This document shows positions 26,113 through 37,300 of a stretch of DNA of 64,000 bases, in pieces. Within the stretch, counting starts at the first letter, position 1, and each line of letters begins with the position of its first letter. Origin of the DNA: Actinoallomurus purpureus (GTDB lineage: Bacteria > Actinomycetota > Actinomycetes > Streptosporangiales > Streptosporangiaceae); assembly GCF_024055795.1 (NCBI RefSeq), contig NZ_JAMXMY010000029.1, positions 52,535 to 116,534 of the forward strand, read 5' to 3'. The notes beneath the pieces are model-generated. The model made no database searches, was not told the origin of the DNA, and saw nothing but the letters and a program-made list of their open reading frames with translations. A program made the translations under genes and the position numbers.

Positions 26113-26880
26113 ATGATCAGTACTGGACTCGAAGGTCGCGGTGTCGTCGTCACCGGCGCGGCGTCCGGCATCGGCAGGGCCACGGCTCTGAAGTTCGCAC
26201 AGGCAGGCGCGAAGGTCCTGGTCGCGGATCTCGACCAGGAGGGTGCCGAGGAGACCGTCAAGGAGATCGATGCCGCCGGGGGTGTCGCCCTGGCGGTCGT
26301 CGGTGACCTGAGCGACCAGCAGGTCGTGGACCAGGTCGTCGAGCGGGCCGTCGGTGCGTTCGGCCGCCTGGACGTCCTGGTCAACAACGCCGGGATCATG
26401 GACCGCATGTCGGCGCTCGGTGAGACCGGCGACACCGAGTGGGAGCGGGTCCTCCGGGTCAATCTGACGGCGCCGTTCCTGCTGACCCGCGCGGTCCTGC
26501 CGCACATGCTGGCCGCGGGACGCGGCTCGATCGTCTTCACCGCCTCCGAGGCGGGTCTGCGCGGCAGCGCGGCGGGCGCCGCCTACACCGCTTCCAAACA
26601 TGGCATCGTCGGCCTGGTCAAGAACCTGGCCGTCATGTACCGGGGGCAGGGCATCCGCGCCAACGCCGTCGCCCCCGGCCCCACCCAAACCAACATTCAG
26701 GTGGACGCCGCTCAGGAGGCCCATGGACCGACCGTCGTACGGCGGTTGATCGGCGCGAACATCGGCCGGCTGGGTTCGGCGGAGGAGCAGGCGGCCGCCA
26801 TCGTCTTCCTGGCCTCCGACGCCGCCTCCTTCGTCAACGGCGCCGTCCTGCCGGTCGACGACGGCTGGGCCGCCGTCTGA
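26113..26880 (+). CDS. short-chain dehydrogenase/reductase (classical SDR)
   Basis: 255 residues; ATG at 26113 after AGAAGGAG. The cofactor motif is [11 protein letters not shown], then NNAG, the catalytic Ser in VFTASEAG and the Tyr-Lys pair in YTASKHG, and the PG motif [10 protein letters not shown]. It lies 112 bp after the BVMO gene in the same direction. It probably oxidises an alcohol to the ketone used by the BVMO, which is inference from context. Confidence 0.94.
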   Translation: MISTGLEGRGVVVTGAASGIGRATALKFAQAGAKVLVADLDQEGAEETVKEIDAAGGVALAVVGDLSDQQVVDQVVERAVGAFGRLDVLVNNAGIMDRMSALGETGDTEWERVLRVNLTAPFLLTRAVLPHMLAAGRGSIVFTASEAGLRGSAAGAAYTASKHGIVGLVKNLAVMYRGQGIRANAVAPGPTQTNIQVDAAQEAHGPTVVRRLIGANIGRLGSAEEQAAAIVFLASDAASFVNGAVLPVDDGWAAV

Positions 26881-27059
26881 CGGAGGCTCCTCGATACGCT
26901 CGTCATCAAGCCGGTCAAGAGTGTCGAGCGTCAGGTGGTGCTCGGAACGTTCACGGCGGGCTCGTCGGGCCCAGCGGACGCCGGGTGGCAGAGCGGGTAG
27001 GCGTCGGTCATCCGAGCCTGGAAGGGTCTGCGGCGCCCGCGGCTGTCTCGCCATGGAGC

Positions 27060-27275
27060 GCCGCGCGTTCGCGCGAACGCATCGTCCTGCCGGGTGATCT
27101 GCCGAGCCCGGCGAACCCGCCGTCCGGCTGCCGGTTCCGCACCAGATGCCCGATCGGGCCGCTGGTGCACGCCGATCGGACGATCTGCGCCGAGGTCGAA
27201 CCGCAGCTCACCACCACTGCCACCGGGCAGCGTGCCGCCTGCCACTTCGCCGGCGAACTCGCGCCCCAGCCCTAG
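27060..27275 (+). pseudogene. C-terminal fragment of an oligopeptide ABC transporter ATPase (oligo_HPY region)
   Basis: The frame ending at 27275 reads [20 protein letters not shown], then [18 protein letters not shown] and [13 protein letters not shown]. The G(D/E)xPSPxxPPxGCxFxxRCP ... C ... ACHF pattern is the diagnostic tail of OppD/DppD-type ATPases. No Walker motifs are present, so only the tail remains. The 180 bp before it (26881-27059) has no recognised content. Confidence 0.8.
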
Positions 27276-27301
27276 AAGAATCCCCTGAGAAGGGAACCGA
27301 C

Positions 27302-28210
27302 ATGTCCGACGGCTCGACCAGCGCGCGGATCGCGCTCAACCCGATCCAGTGGATGGCCAGCGACGACGGATGGCTGGACCCGTCCAAGGCACCCGCGCCG
27401 GAGCAGCGGCTGTCACTGATCAAACAGGCCGGATTCGACGCCGTCATGGCCGAGGTGCCCGCCGACTGGGCCGTGGAAAAGTACCAGGCGGTGCTGGACG
27501 AGGTCGGCCTGACACTGGCGCCCGGCTACTTCGTCTGCCGGTCCGACGGCAGGGACGGCAAGGAGGCCGACGTCGTCGCCGGCGCCACCGCGGTCGCGCG
27601 GCAGCACGCCCAGCTGGGCATGACCGAGATCGGTCTGGGTCTTGCCATGGGCAAGGAGGCGCGGCGCGTCCTGCATCCCGCACAGGCCTACGACGCGGAC
27701 GAATCCTGCGTCGAGGCGGTGACGGCGTTGATCGCCCAGATCTCCGACGCCATGCTCGCCGAGGGGGTCCGGCCATCCCTGCACCCGCACGTCGGCACGT
27801 GGATCGAGACCGAAGAGGAGGGCCGGGCGGTCCTCGACGCCCTCCCGTCGTCCAGGCTCGGCTTTCTCCCCGACACGGGGCACCTGGTGTGGGCGGGCGC
27901 CGACGTCGGAGCGTTCGTCAAGGACTACGCCGAGCGGATCCCGTTCGTGCACGTGAAGGACTGCAGGCTCAGCGTCGCCGCCGAAGGCCGCGCGAAGGAC
28001 TGGGGGTACCAGCAGACCGTTCTCGGCGGGCTCTGGGCCGAACCCGGCCGCGGTGAGCTCGACCTCACCGGCATCCTGGGTAATCTGCCCGACACGTTCG
28101 ACGGGTGGCTGATGGTCGAGGTGGACCGTCCCGACATCGCCGACCCCTACGAGAGCGCGCAGGAATCGGCCCGCTGGATGCAGAGCGCGTTCCCGTCGCA
28201 GGAGAACTGA
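27302..28210 (+). CDS. TIM-barrel sugar isomerase/epimerase (IolE/xylose-isomerase-like)
   Basis: 302 residues; ATG at 27302 behind GAGAAGGGA. The AP-endonuclease-2 type barrel is recognised from RIALNPIQWM at the start, PSLHPHVGTWIET (metal-site His), LGFLPDTGHLVWAGADV, IPFVHVKDCR and WLMVEVDRP. Relatives include inosose dehydratase and hydroxypyruvate isomerase. With the vanished Opp ATPase upstream it looks like what is left of an uptake and catabolism cluster. The substrate is unknown. Confidence 0.85.
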   Translation: MSDGSTSARIALNPIQWMASDDGWLDPSKAPAPEQRLSLIKQAGFDAVMAEVPADWAVEKYQAVLDEVGLTLAPGYFVCRSDGRDGKEADVVAGATAVARQHAQLGMTEIGLGLAMGKEARRVLHPAQAYDADESCVEAVTALIAQISDAMLAEGVRPSLHPHVGTWIETEEEGRAVLDALPSSRLGFLPDTGHLVWAGADVGAFVKDYAERIPFVHVKDCRLSVAAEGRAKDWGYQQTVLGGLWAEPGRGELDLTGILGNLPDTFDGWLMVEVDRPDIADPYESAQESARWMQSAFPSQEN

Positions 28211-28335
28211 CGCATATCGCCGGCGCGGCGTGGCGCGCGCCGCGCCGGCGAAACCCGCTCGCGCCAGATCCTGGCGCTCCGTGAGCCCGCGCGCCTCCTT
28301 CACCGCGCAGGCCGCTCGGAACCTGGCGATGGACT

Positions 28336-28632
28336 TCAGGACGGCGATGTCAGCGCGGCCTCGTGTATCACCTGCCGGACCGTGGCATCGAGGGGACTGT
28401 CCTCGGCGATCACCGTCTCGCATCCGTCGGGCAGCAGGTCCAGCGGCCGGTACCACTCCCGCATCTCCTTGGCACCGAACTCCTGTCGCTGGGGCCTTCT
28501 CTGGTGCCGCCGAAGGGTCTCCTCCCACGACGTCTCCAAGTAGAACCAGACGCTGCGCGGGTGGTCGCGTCGCAGGGCCCGCAGCATGGGCCCATACCGG
28601 TCGGCGCTCAGGATCCCGTCGCTCTCGTTGAG
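28336..28632 (-). pseudogene. 5'-truncated P-loop kinase-like gene
   Basis: The minus-strand frame reads DGILSADRYGPMLRALRRDH, SVWFYLETSWEETLRRHQRR, EFGAKEMREWYRPLDLLP and ETVIAEDSPLDATV. This matches the C-terminal half of the roughly 190-residue actinobacterial kinase family in which an ATP-binding P-loop precedes an (E/D)GIL..RY..ML.AL segment. The P-loop half is absent: upstream of about 28632 the text no longer fits. An internal ATG at 28587 would give 83 residues without the nucleotide site. Confidence 0.7.
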
Positions 28633-28639
28633 TTTGGGC

Positions 28640-30880
<2,241 letters not shown>

Positions 30881-30886
30881 CGGCAT

Positions 30887-30920
30887 CCTGCCCTCCGGGC
30901 GGGCCTGCCTGGAGGGCAGG
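30887..30920 (+). terminator. intra-operon hairpin between halogenase and antiporter genes
   Basis: CCTGCCCTCC (30887-30896) pairs perfectly with GGAGGGCAGG (30911-30920) across a 14-nt loop, 6 nt after the halogenase stop and 17 nt before the antiporter start. It may terminate part of the transcripts or protect the 3' end of the halogenase mRNA. Confidence 0.7.
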
Positions 30921-30937
30921 GCGATGAAGAAGGCGGG

Positions 30938-32230
30938 ATGTCCATGTACGCCGCAGATCTTCTGCTCCACCTGGTCCATCCGGCCGTAATCCTCTGTGCG
31001 GCGGTGGCCGTCGTAGCGGTCGGGAGGTTCGCGGCGCGCCGGCTGCGCCAGCCGGAGGTCATCGGTGAGATCGCGGCCGGGCTGGTGGCCGGACCGGTCG
31101 CGATGCGACTCCTCGGACCGCACCGGTTCCACAGCCTCCTGCCCGACCATGCCCTCGCCGACCTCAAGCTGGTCGCTCAGGCCGGACTCGTGCTGTTCAT
31201 GGTCGGCCTGGCCCATGAGCTGCGGCTCGGCTCGGCACGGCCGACGGGCAGGGCGACCGGCTGGGTGGCCGCCGGCTCGTTTCTGCCGGCACTCGCCGCG
31301 GGCGGCCTGCTCGCGGGCTGGGTGCTGCTGACCGGCGGCACACATCTGCGCGGGAGCGCACCCACACCCGCCTTCGTGCTGATGATCGCGGTGTCCATGT
31401 CGATCACGGCGGTACCCGTTCTGGCCAGAATCCTGGACGACCGCGGGATGACCGAGACCGAGGCCGGTCGCGTCGCCCTGTCCTCGGCGATCGTGATCGA
31501 CGCGATCTCCTGGCTGATGCTCGTGGTCGCCGTGGGTCTGCGCACCGGGCGGCTCGACGGCTTCCTTCGCTCGTGCGGTGCGCTGGCGGGCGGTGTGGCG
31601 GTGGCATGGCTGCTGCGTCGCGCGCTGAGTACGCGGACGGCCGACCGGCTCTGTGCACGCTTTCCCGGGAGCGCCGCGGTGCTGCTCGGCGCGGTGGCGA
31701 TCGCCATGGCGCGGGGCATGGAAGAGGCCGGCATGACCGCCATCCTCGGCGCCGTGCTCACCGGACTGGCCGTTCCGGCGCGCCGGGTCGCCTGGACGGC
31801 CGCTGTGGTGTCGGTGACCAGGGTCGGCCGCATTCTGCTCCCCATCTTCTTCGTGGCCAGCGGCATCACCGTGCTGACCAAGGCTTTGGGCGCCGTACCG
31901 GTGACGTTGGTCGCGCTGACGACCGTGCTCGGCATCGCGGGCAAGGTGCTGGGCGGCCATGTCGGTGCGTGGCTCGGCGGGTACCACCGGTGGGACGCGC
32001 TGCGGGTCGGTTGCCTGATGAACACCCGCGGGCTCACGGAGCTGATCGTGCTTCAAGTCGGCTACAGCACGGGAGTCCTGACCCCGGCGATCTTCCTCGC
32101 CTTCGTGGTGATGGCGTTGATCACCACGGCGCTGACCGGCCCTTTCCTGCAGCTCATCGATCGCACTGAAACGCGATACCGCCCCACGTGGCGGCGTCGG
32201 CCCACCTACGCGGAGGGTGATGCGCAGTGA
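30938..32230 (+). CDS. cation:proton antiporter (CPA2/KefB-like) linked to the halogenase
   Basis: 430 residues; ATG at 30938 (GAAGAAGGCGGG upstream). About 12 transmembrane helices. LRQPEVIGEIAAGLVAGP near residue 38, ITAVPVLARILDD near 150 and GLTELIVLQVG near 365 are Na+/H+ exchanger family text. Antiporters of this family occur beside RebH-like halogenases, for example in the rebeccamycin cluster, where export or halide/pH balance has been proposed. Coupling to the flavin reductase by a GTGA overlap supports one operon. What it carries here is not known. Confidence 0.88.
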   Translation: MSMYAADLLLHLVHPAVILCAAVAVVAVGRFAARRLRQPEVIGEIAAGLVAGPVAMRLLGPHRFHSLLPDHALADLKLVAQAGLVLFMVGLAHELRLGSARPTGRATGWVAAGSFLPALAAGGLLAGWVLLTGGTHLRGSAPTPAFVLMIAVSMSITAVPVLARILDDRGMTETEAGRVALSSAIVIDAISWLMLVVAVGLRTGRLDGFLRSCGALAGGVAVAWLLRRALSTRTADRLCARFPGSAAVLLGAVAIAMARGMEEAGMTAILGAVLTGLAVPARRVAWTAAVVSVTRVGRILLPIFFVASGITVLTKALGAVPVTLVALTTVLGIAGKVLGGHVGAWLGGYHRWDALRVGCLMNTRGLTELIVLQVGYSTGVLTPAIFLAFVVMALITTALTGPFLQLIDRTETRYRPTWRRRPTYAEGDAQ

Positions 32231-32739
32231 CCGAATCATCCATCTCGATGCCGGATGTCTGCTCGCCGAACGAGTTCCGGTCCCTGATGTCGGAGTTTCC
32301 CAGCGGAGTCGCCATCGTGACGACCCTGGACGACGAACGGCGGCCGTGGGGCATGACCTGCTCCGCGCTGTGCAGCCTCACGCCGAACCCGCCGACGTTG
32401 CTGGTATGCCTGCGTGCGGAGAGCCCCACGCTGGACGCGATCCTGCGGCGAGGAACGTTCGCGGTCAATCTCCTGCACGGCGGCGCACAGTCCGTCGCCG
32501 AGCTGTTCAGCTCGAGGATGAGCGTCCCTGAACGGTTCGAGTCGGTGGACTGGTCGGCCGGGCCTTCGGGACCGCATCTGACCAGGCACGCACACGCGAT
32601 CGCCGACTGCCGGGTCGCCCGTACGGCGGACGGGGACAGCCACCTCGTCCTGTTCGGGAGGGTCGGCGGCGTCACCCAGCGCAGGGGACACGCCCCCTTG
32701 CTCTACGGCAGGCGGCGATACCACACCTGGCCGCAGTAG
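32227..32739 (+). CDS. flavin reductase partner of the halogenase (PrnF/RebF-like)
   Basis: 170 residues; the GTG at 32227 overlaps the antiporter stop (GTGA). The flavin reductase domain is clear: MSEFPSGVAIVTTLDDERRP, MTCSALCSLTPNPPTLLVCL, ILRRGTFAVNLLH, and the C-terminal GHAPLLYGRRRYHTW. It should use NAD(P)H to make the FADH2 that the halogenase needs. It converges on the P450 gene, with only 73 bp between. Confidence 0.92.
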   Translation: MTESSISMPDVCSPNEFRSLMSEFPSGVAIVTTLDDERRPWGMTCSALCSLTPNPPTLLVCLRAESPTLDAILRRGTFAVNLLHGGAQSVAELFSSRMSVPERFESVDWSAGPSGPHLTRHAHAIADCRVARTADGDSHLVLFGRVGGVTQRRGHAPLLYGRRRYHTWPQ

Positions 32740-32812
32740 GCGGCGGTCCCCGAGGACCAGCGGAGCCGAGTGACCACTGAGCGCCATCACCGCCGTCTCA
32801 TCGTCGCGCCGG

Positions 32813-34045
32813 TCAGCCGTCCTCGGCGACGTACGCGGGCGTGAAGCGCACCGGCAGCGCTGACAGGCCGCGGAGGTGGAGCGCCGGCCGCCACTCGAGC
32901 TCGTCCTCCGGAACCGCGAGCCGTATGTCCGGGAGCCGGTCGAGCAGCACCTCGATGGCCGTCTGCGCCATGACCTCGGCGAGCTCCGGCGCCGGGTGCG
33001 GGCACCCGTGGTCGCCGGCGCCGAACGCGAGGTGCGCGTGATTGCCGCCCGAGTCGCCGTGGACCGCGGGCCGTACCTGCGGATCGGCGTTCGCGCCGGC
33101 CAGCCCGACGATGATCACGTCACCGGACCGGATGATCCGGCCGCCGAGCTCGATGTCCCGGGTCGCCCAGCGGCCCGGTGAGGTCTTCACCGGCGTGTCC
33201 TCCCACAGCACCTCGTTCAGCGCCTGGCCGACGCTGCGGCGGCCGCCCGCGAGGGTCAGCGCGAAGCGGTCATCGGTCAGCAAGAGACGCAGCGTGTTGC
33301 CGATCCAGTGGGCGGTGTTCTCCTGACTGCCGTAGATCACGACGAGGATGTCCTGGATCAGCTCATCGTCGGTGACGTCGGTCGCGAGCCCGAGCAAGCG
33401 GGACATGACATCCAGCCCCGGCTGCGCGCGCTTGATCTCGATGAGGCGCGCCATCGTCGCGAAGAACCGGCCGAACGCGTCGATGGCGTCCTCCCGGCCG
33501 TCGCTCATCGTCTTCATGTCCTGGGCGACGCCCATCAGTTCGGAGTCGGGCAGCCCCAGCACGCCGCCCATGACGAGCACCGGCATCCGGTACGCGTACT
33601 GCTCCATGAGCTCGACCTCGCCGCCGGCGGCGAACGCGTCGATCAGCCGGTCGGCGAACCGCTCGCAGTCGGCCTGCAGTCCGAACTGGTCCACCTCGGC
33701 GAGCGCGGCGGTGATCGCGCCGACGCGACGCGCGTGCACCGGCCCGTCCAGGAACATCAGCATGCCGGGCGTGTAACCCACGGCCTGCGGCGGCACGTAG
33801 TCCGGGCCGTGGGAGCGGTACGGCTCGCGGGCGAACAGCCGCCCGTCGGTGAGGACGCGATGTGCCTCGCGGTAGCCGATGACCAGCCACGCGGGGTCGC
33901 CGCCCTCGAGCAGGACCGGCACGACCGGGCCGTGGTCGCGCCGCATCTCCCGGTACAGCTCCTCGGTGCCCCCGGCGAAGCGCGGCCCGTACAGGGGCAC
34001 CGCGCCGGAATGCGCGCCTCCGATCTCCGGCTCCGGCGCGGTCAC
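32813..34045 (-). CDS. cytochrome P450, CYP157-like, without the ExxR arginine
   Basis: 410 residues from the GTG at 34045, 6 bp after GAGAAGAG. The N-terminal SGAVPLYGPRFAGGTEELY and the haem loop FGAGDHGCPHPAPELAEV (Cys-Pro-His-Pro-Ala-Pro) match the CYP157 group that occurs in actinomycete conservons. The K-helix reads ALNEVLWEDTP: the Arg of ExxR is Trp, as in CYP157 enzymes. The I-helix is VIYGSQENTAHWIGNTLRL, without the usual AGxET. No conservon partners (kinase, roadblock, DUF742, GTPase) are next to it. It may act in another way than a standard monooxygenase, or tailor the halogenated product; both are inference. Confidence 0.9.
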   Translation of the reverse strand: MTAPEPEIGGAHSGAVPLYGPRFAGGTEELYREMRRDHGPVVPVLLEGGDPAWLVIGYREAHRVLTDGRLFAREPYRSHGPDYVPPQAVGYTPGMLMFLDGPVHARRVGAITAALAEVDQFGLQADCERFADRLIDAFAAGGEVELMEQYAYRMPVLVMGGVLGLPDSELMGVAQDMKTMSDGREDAIDAFGRFFATMARLIEIKRAQPGLDVMSRLLGLATDVTDDELIQDILVVIYGSQENTAHWIGNTLRLLLTDDRFALTLAGGRRSVGQALNEVLWEDTPVKTSPGRWATRDIELGGRIIRSGDVIIVGLAGANADPQVRPAVHGDSGGNHAHLAFGAGDHGCPHPAPELAEVMAQTAIEVLLDRLPDIRLAVPEDELEWRPALHLRGLSALPVRFTPAYVAEDG

Positions 34046-34329
34046 GAGGCGCTCTTCTCGGCCGTGGACGACGCGTACGACGGTGCGTTCGTCACCACGT
34101 GCGCTCGGCGAACCGCATGACCGGCGCATTGCGTTGCACCACGTGCCATCACCCCGTTGATATCGATCGACTCGAGACAGGGCAGGCCGCCCGTAGGACG
34201 GGGATCATAGACCCGAACCAGTCATACCGGCCATACCCCCCGATATTGACCGGCGTTTTTACGGAATGTCCGGGTGTGTGCCTGCCCAAACGCCGCTCGG
34301 CTCGCGCCCAGGTGAGGTGAGGGGCTGCT
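34046..34329. other. intergenic region upstream of the CYP157-like gene
   Basis: No gene. CACCACGTG occurs twice (34093-34101 and 34137-34145), 44 bp apart, in the likely promoter region of the P450 gene. The distal 100 bp is GC-poorer. Confidence 0.45.
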
Positions 34330-37300
34330 TCATCGGCACGGTGCGGTGCGCGGGTCGACGCCGAGCGCCCGCCATTCTCCGGTGAGCGTCGGCCCGGTGA
34401 GGATCGCGCAGATATGGCGGACGGTGACCGCGGGGTCGGTGTTCCATACTCCGATGTTGCCGTCGACGCCGGCGGTGGCCAGCAGGTCGCCGCGTGGGCT
34501 GAAGGCGAGCCTGTTCAGCACCCCGAGGTGGCCGGTGAGGTCGGCGACGAGACGGCCGGTGGAGGCGCTCCACAGCCGGATGATCGTGTCGCCCTGGGTT
34601 CCGGTCGCCAGCGTACGGTCGTCGGGGGAGAAGGCGACGTCCCTGATGCTGGACGGGTGGCCGGCGAACGTTCGCAGGAGCCGGCCGCTGCGCAGGTCCC
34701 ACAGCCTGATGACGCGGCCGGACCCGGCCGTGGCGAGCGTGCGTCCGTCGTGGCTCACCGAGATTCCGATCACCTGGTCCTGGCCGGTCCTCAGCGAACG
34801 TTCGACTGCGAGGTCCTTGGTGCGCCAGATCCGTACCAGGCTGTCGGTGGAGCCGAGCTTCTGCGCCGTGGTCGCCGTGGCCGCGGCGGCGGCCAGCAGC
34901 CGCGAGCCATCGGGGGTGAAGGCGATGCGCTCCGGCCGGTAGGGACCCAGGCCGACGACCCCGCGCTGCCGCAGCGTCCGGACGTCCCACAGGTAGATCG
35001 CGTTGCTGCCGGTCAGGGGGTCGCCCGCGGGCAATGCCGTCGCCGCGAGCAGGGTGCCGTCGGGGGAGAAGGCCACGGCGTCGGCGGAAAGCCCCGGGCC
35101 CACGGTGAGATCGGCGCGCTTGCGCCCCGTGGGGTCGAAGACCTGGACCGTGCCCCGGCCGGATGTGCCGGCAAGGGTGCCGTCCCGACCGTAGGCGACA
35201 CCCGTTTTTCCCAGGGCTGCGCCCGACCGTGCCGTGATCAGCGGTTTGGGCGGGAGACCGGTGACGTCCCAGGTGGAGAGGTTGCCTCGTGCATCTACGG
35301 CTGCGAGACGCGTGCCGGAATGGTCGAAGGTGACGCCGGTCATCGCGGCATCGTCGCCTACGCCGCTCAGCCAGGTGTTCGCGCGGTGCCACAGGACCGT
35401 GGATCCGGCGAGTCCCGCGGCTGCGATCGTCCGCCCGTCGGCGGAGACCCCCACGTCCAGCAGCGTTCCGCCGCCGGGCCGGACGAAGGAATCGGTGTCC
35501 CACGTACGGTCCCGGAGGTTCCAGACCCGCACCTTGGGTCCGCCCCCCACGGCGATGAGCCGATCGGCTCCGGCGTAGACCAGCGCGCCGACGGGGTCGG
35601 ACCCCTGTCCCGCCGTTCCCAGGCTCCGGCCCGCCCGGTCCCAGAAGAGGACCCGGCCGTCTCGTACGCCGCCGGTCGCCAGCGTGCCGTCCGGTGAGAA
35701 CGTCACACTCACCTCTGATCGGCCGGCGTGGCCACGCAGGGTGGCGATCCTCCGGCCGTCCCGGAGCCGATACAACGCCGCGGTCCCGTCAGCGTGCCCG
35801 ACGGCGATCAGTTCCCCGTCCGGGCTGTACGCCAGGCTCGACGCGAGGCGGGACAGCAGGCTCGAACGCGCGTCAGGCGTCCCGGTGCCGGGGACGGGGA
35901 ACGCCGTGAGGAGCCGGCCCGAACGCGGATTCCACTCCCGGAGCGTGACGGTGCCGCCTCGGCCGACGGAGGCCACGGCCAGAGCCCGCCCGTCCGGCCG
36001 CCAGGCCACCGGCTTCAAGGTCGGCCATCGCGGGGATGGGAGGGCCCGGCCGTCCGAAGTCGTCCATACGGCGACCTGACCGGTGAGGGCGCCGGCCGCG
36101 AGCATGGTGCCGTCCGGAGAGAACCGCATCACCATCGCCCGGGTCAGGCCGCGCAGCACTACGCGTTGCCGATGGGTGCGCCCGTCCCAGAGCCGGATCG
36201 TTCCGTCGGTGCCGCCGGTCGCGACCAGGCCGCCGTCAGGACTGATCGCCGCACTGGTGGATCCGTTCGTGTCGCCGAGCCGGCCGGCGTGGGCCAGCAT
36301 CTGCGCGGACAGCACCGCGCCCCGGGCCTCGGCGGTCGGGTGGGCCTGCCAGGCCAGGGCCGCGAGCATCATCGCCCGCCGAGGGTCCGCGCGGCCCGCC
36401 AGGGCCGACTCGGCGGCACGCGCACGGGAGACGGCCTCGGCCTGACGCCGTTGGGCGGTACCACGTTGCTGGAAGGCGGCCGTTCCGGCGGCCAGCGCGA
36501 CGACCAGAAGGGCCGCCTGACCTGCCACCAGCCGACGTAGCCGACGGGTGCGCCTTCGCTCGGCCATGAGCGTGGCCTCGGCCACGGCCGTGCTCGCGCG
36601 AAGGAAGCGTTCCTCCAGCGGAGTGAGATCGGTCCTGTCAGCGGCCCACTCCCGTGCCTCGGCCAGCCGCGCTCCCCGGTACAGGGCGCCATCGTCCTGC
36701 CGGGACTCCGACCAGTACCGCGCCGCGTCGGCGAGGCGCTGCCGTACGAGCAGGGCCCGCCGATCGTCCTCGACCCACTCGCGCGGCCGGGACCATGCGG
36801 TCAGCAACACGTCGTGGGCGATCTCCACGCTGGCGTCGTCGAGGATGACCAGGCGTTCGTCGGTGAACGCGTCGAGCACGGCGTCGATGTCGGCGACCTG
36901 TTCGGCGGTGCGACCGGCGTACAGGTCCGTCCGCTGTGCCGTACGGCGGGCGAGCCGCCCGTCCGCGGAGATGACGATCAACCGCCGGAACACCTCTGCC
37001 GCGACGGCCTGCCGCCGCGGCTCGAGCCCGTGGTAGACGCCGTCGGCGCTGGCCCTGACCGCGTGCGCGACCCCACCGGACAGGCCGTAGTCCCTCCTGG
37101 TGAGCCGGTCACCGGTCCGGTTCTTACAGGTGATCAACATGGCCTGCGACAGCAGCGGCAGAGCACCCGCCTCATATTCACCGGTCACCCCGGTGGCACG
37201 GAGCTCGGCGAGGATGTCGTCCACGAGACCGGATTCGATCTCCAGGCGAGCCGCCGTGGCGGGACCGGTGATCGCTCGTCGCAGCTCAGGCTCGGTCATC

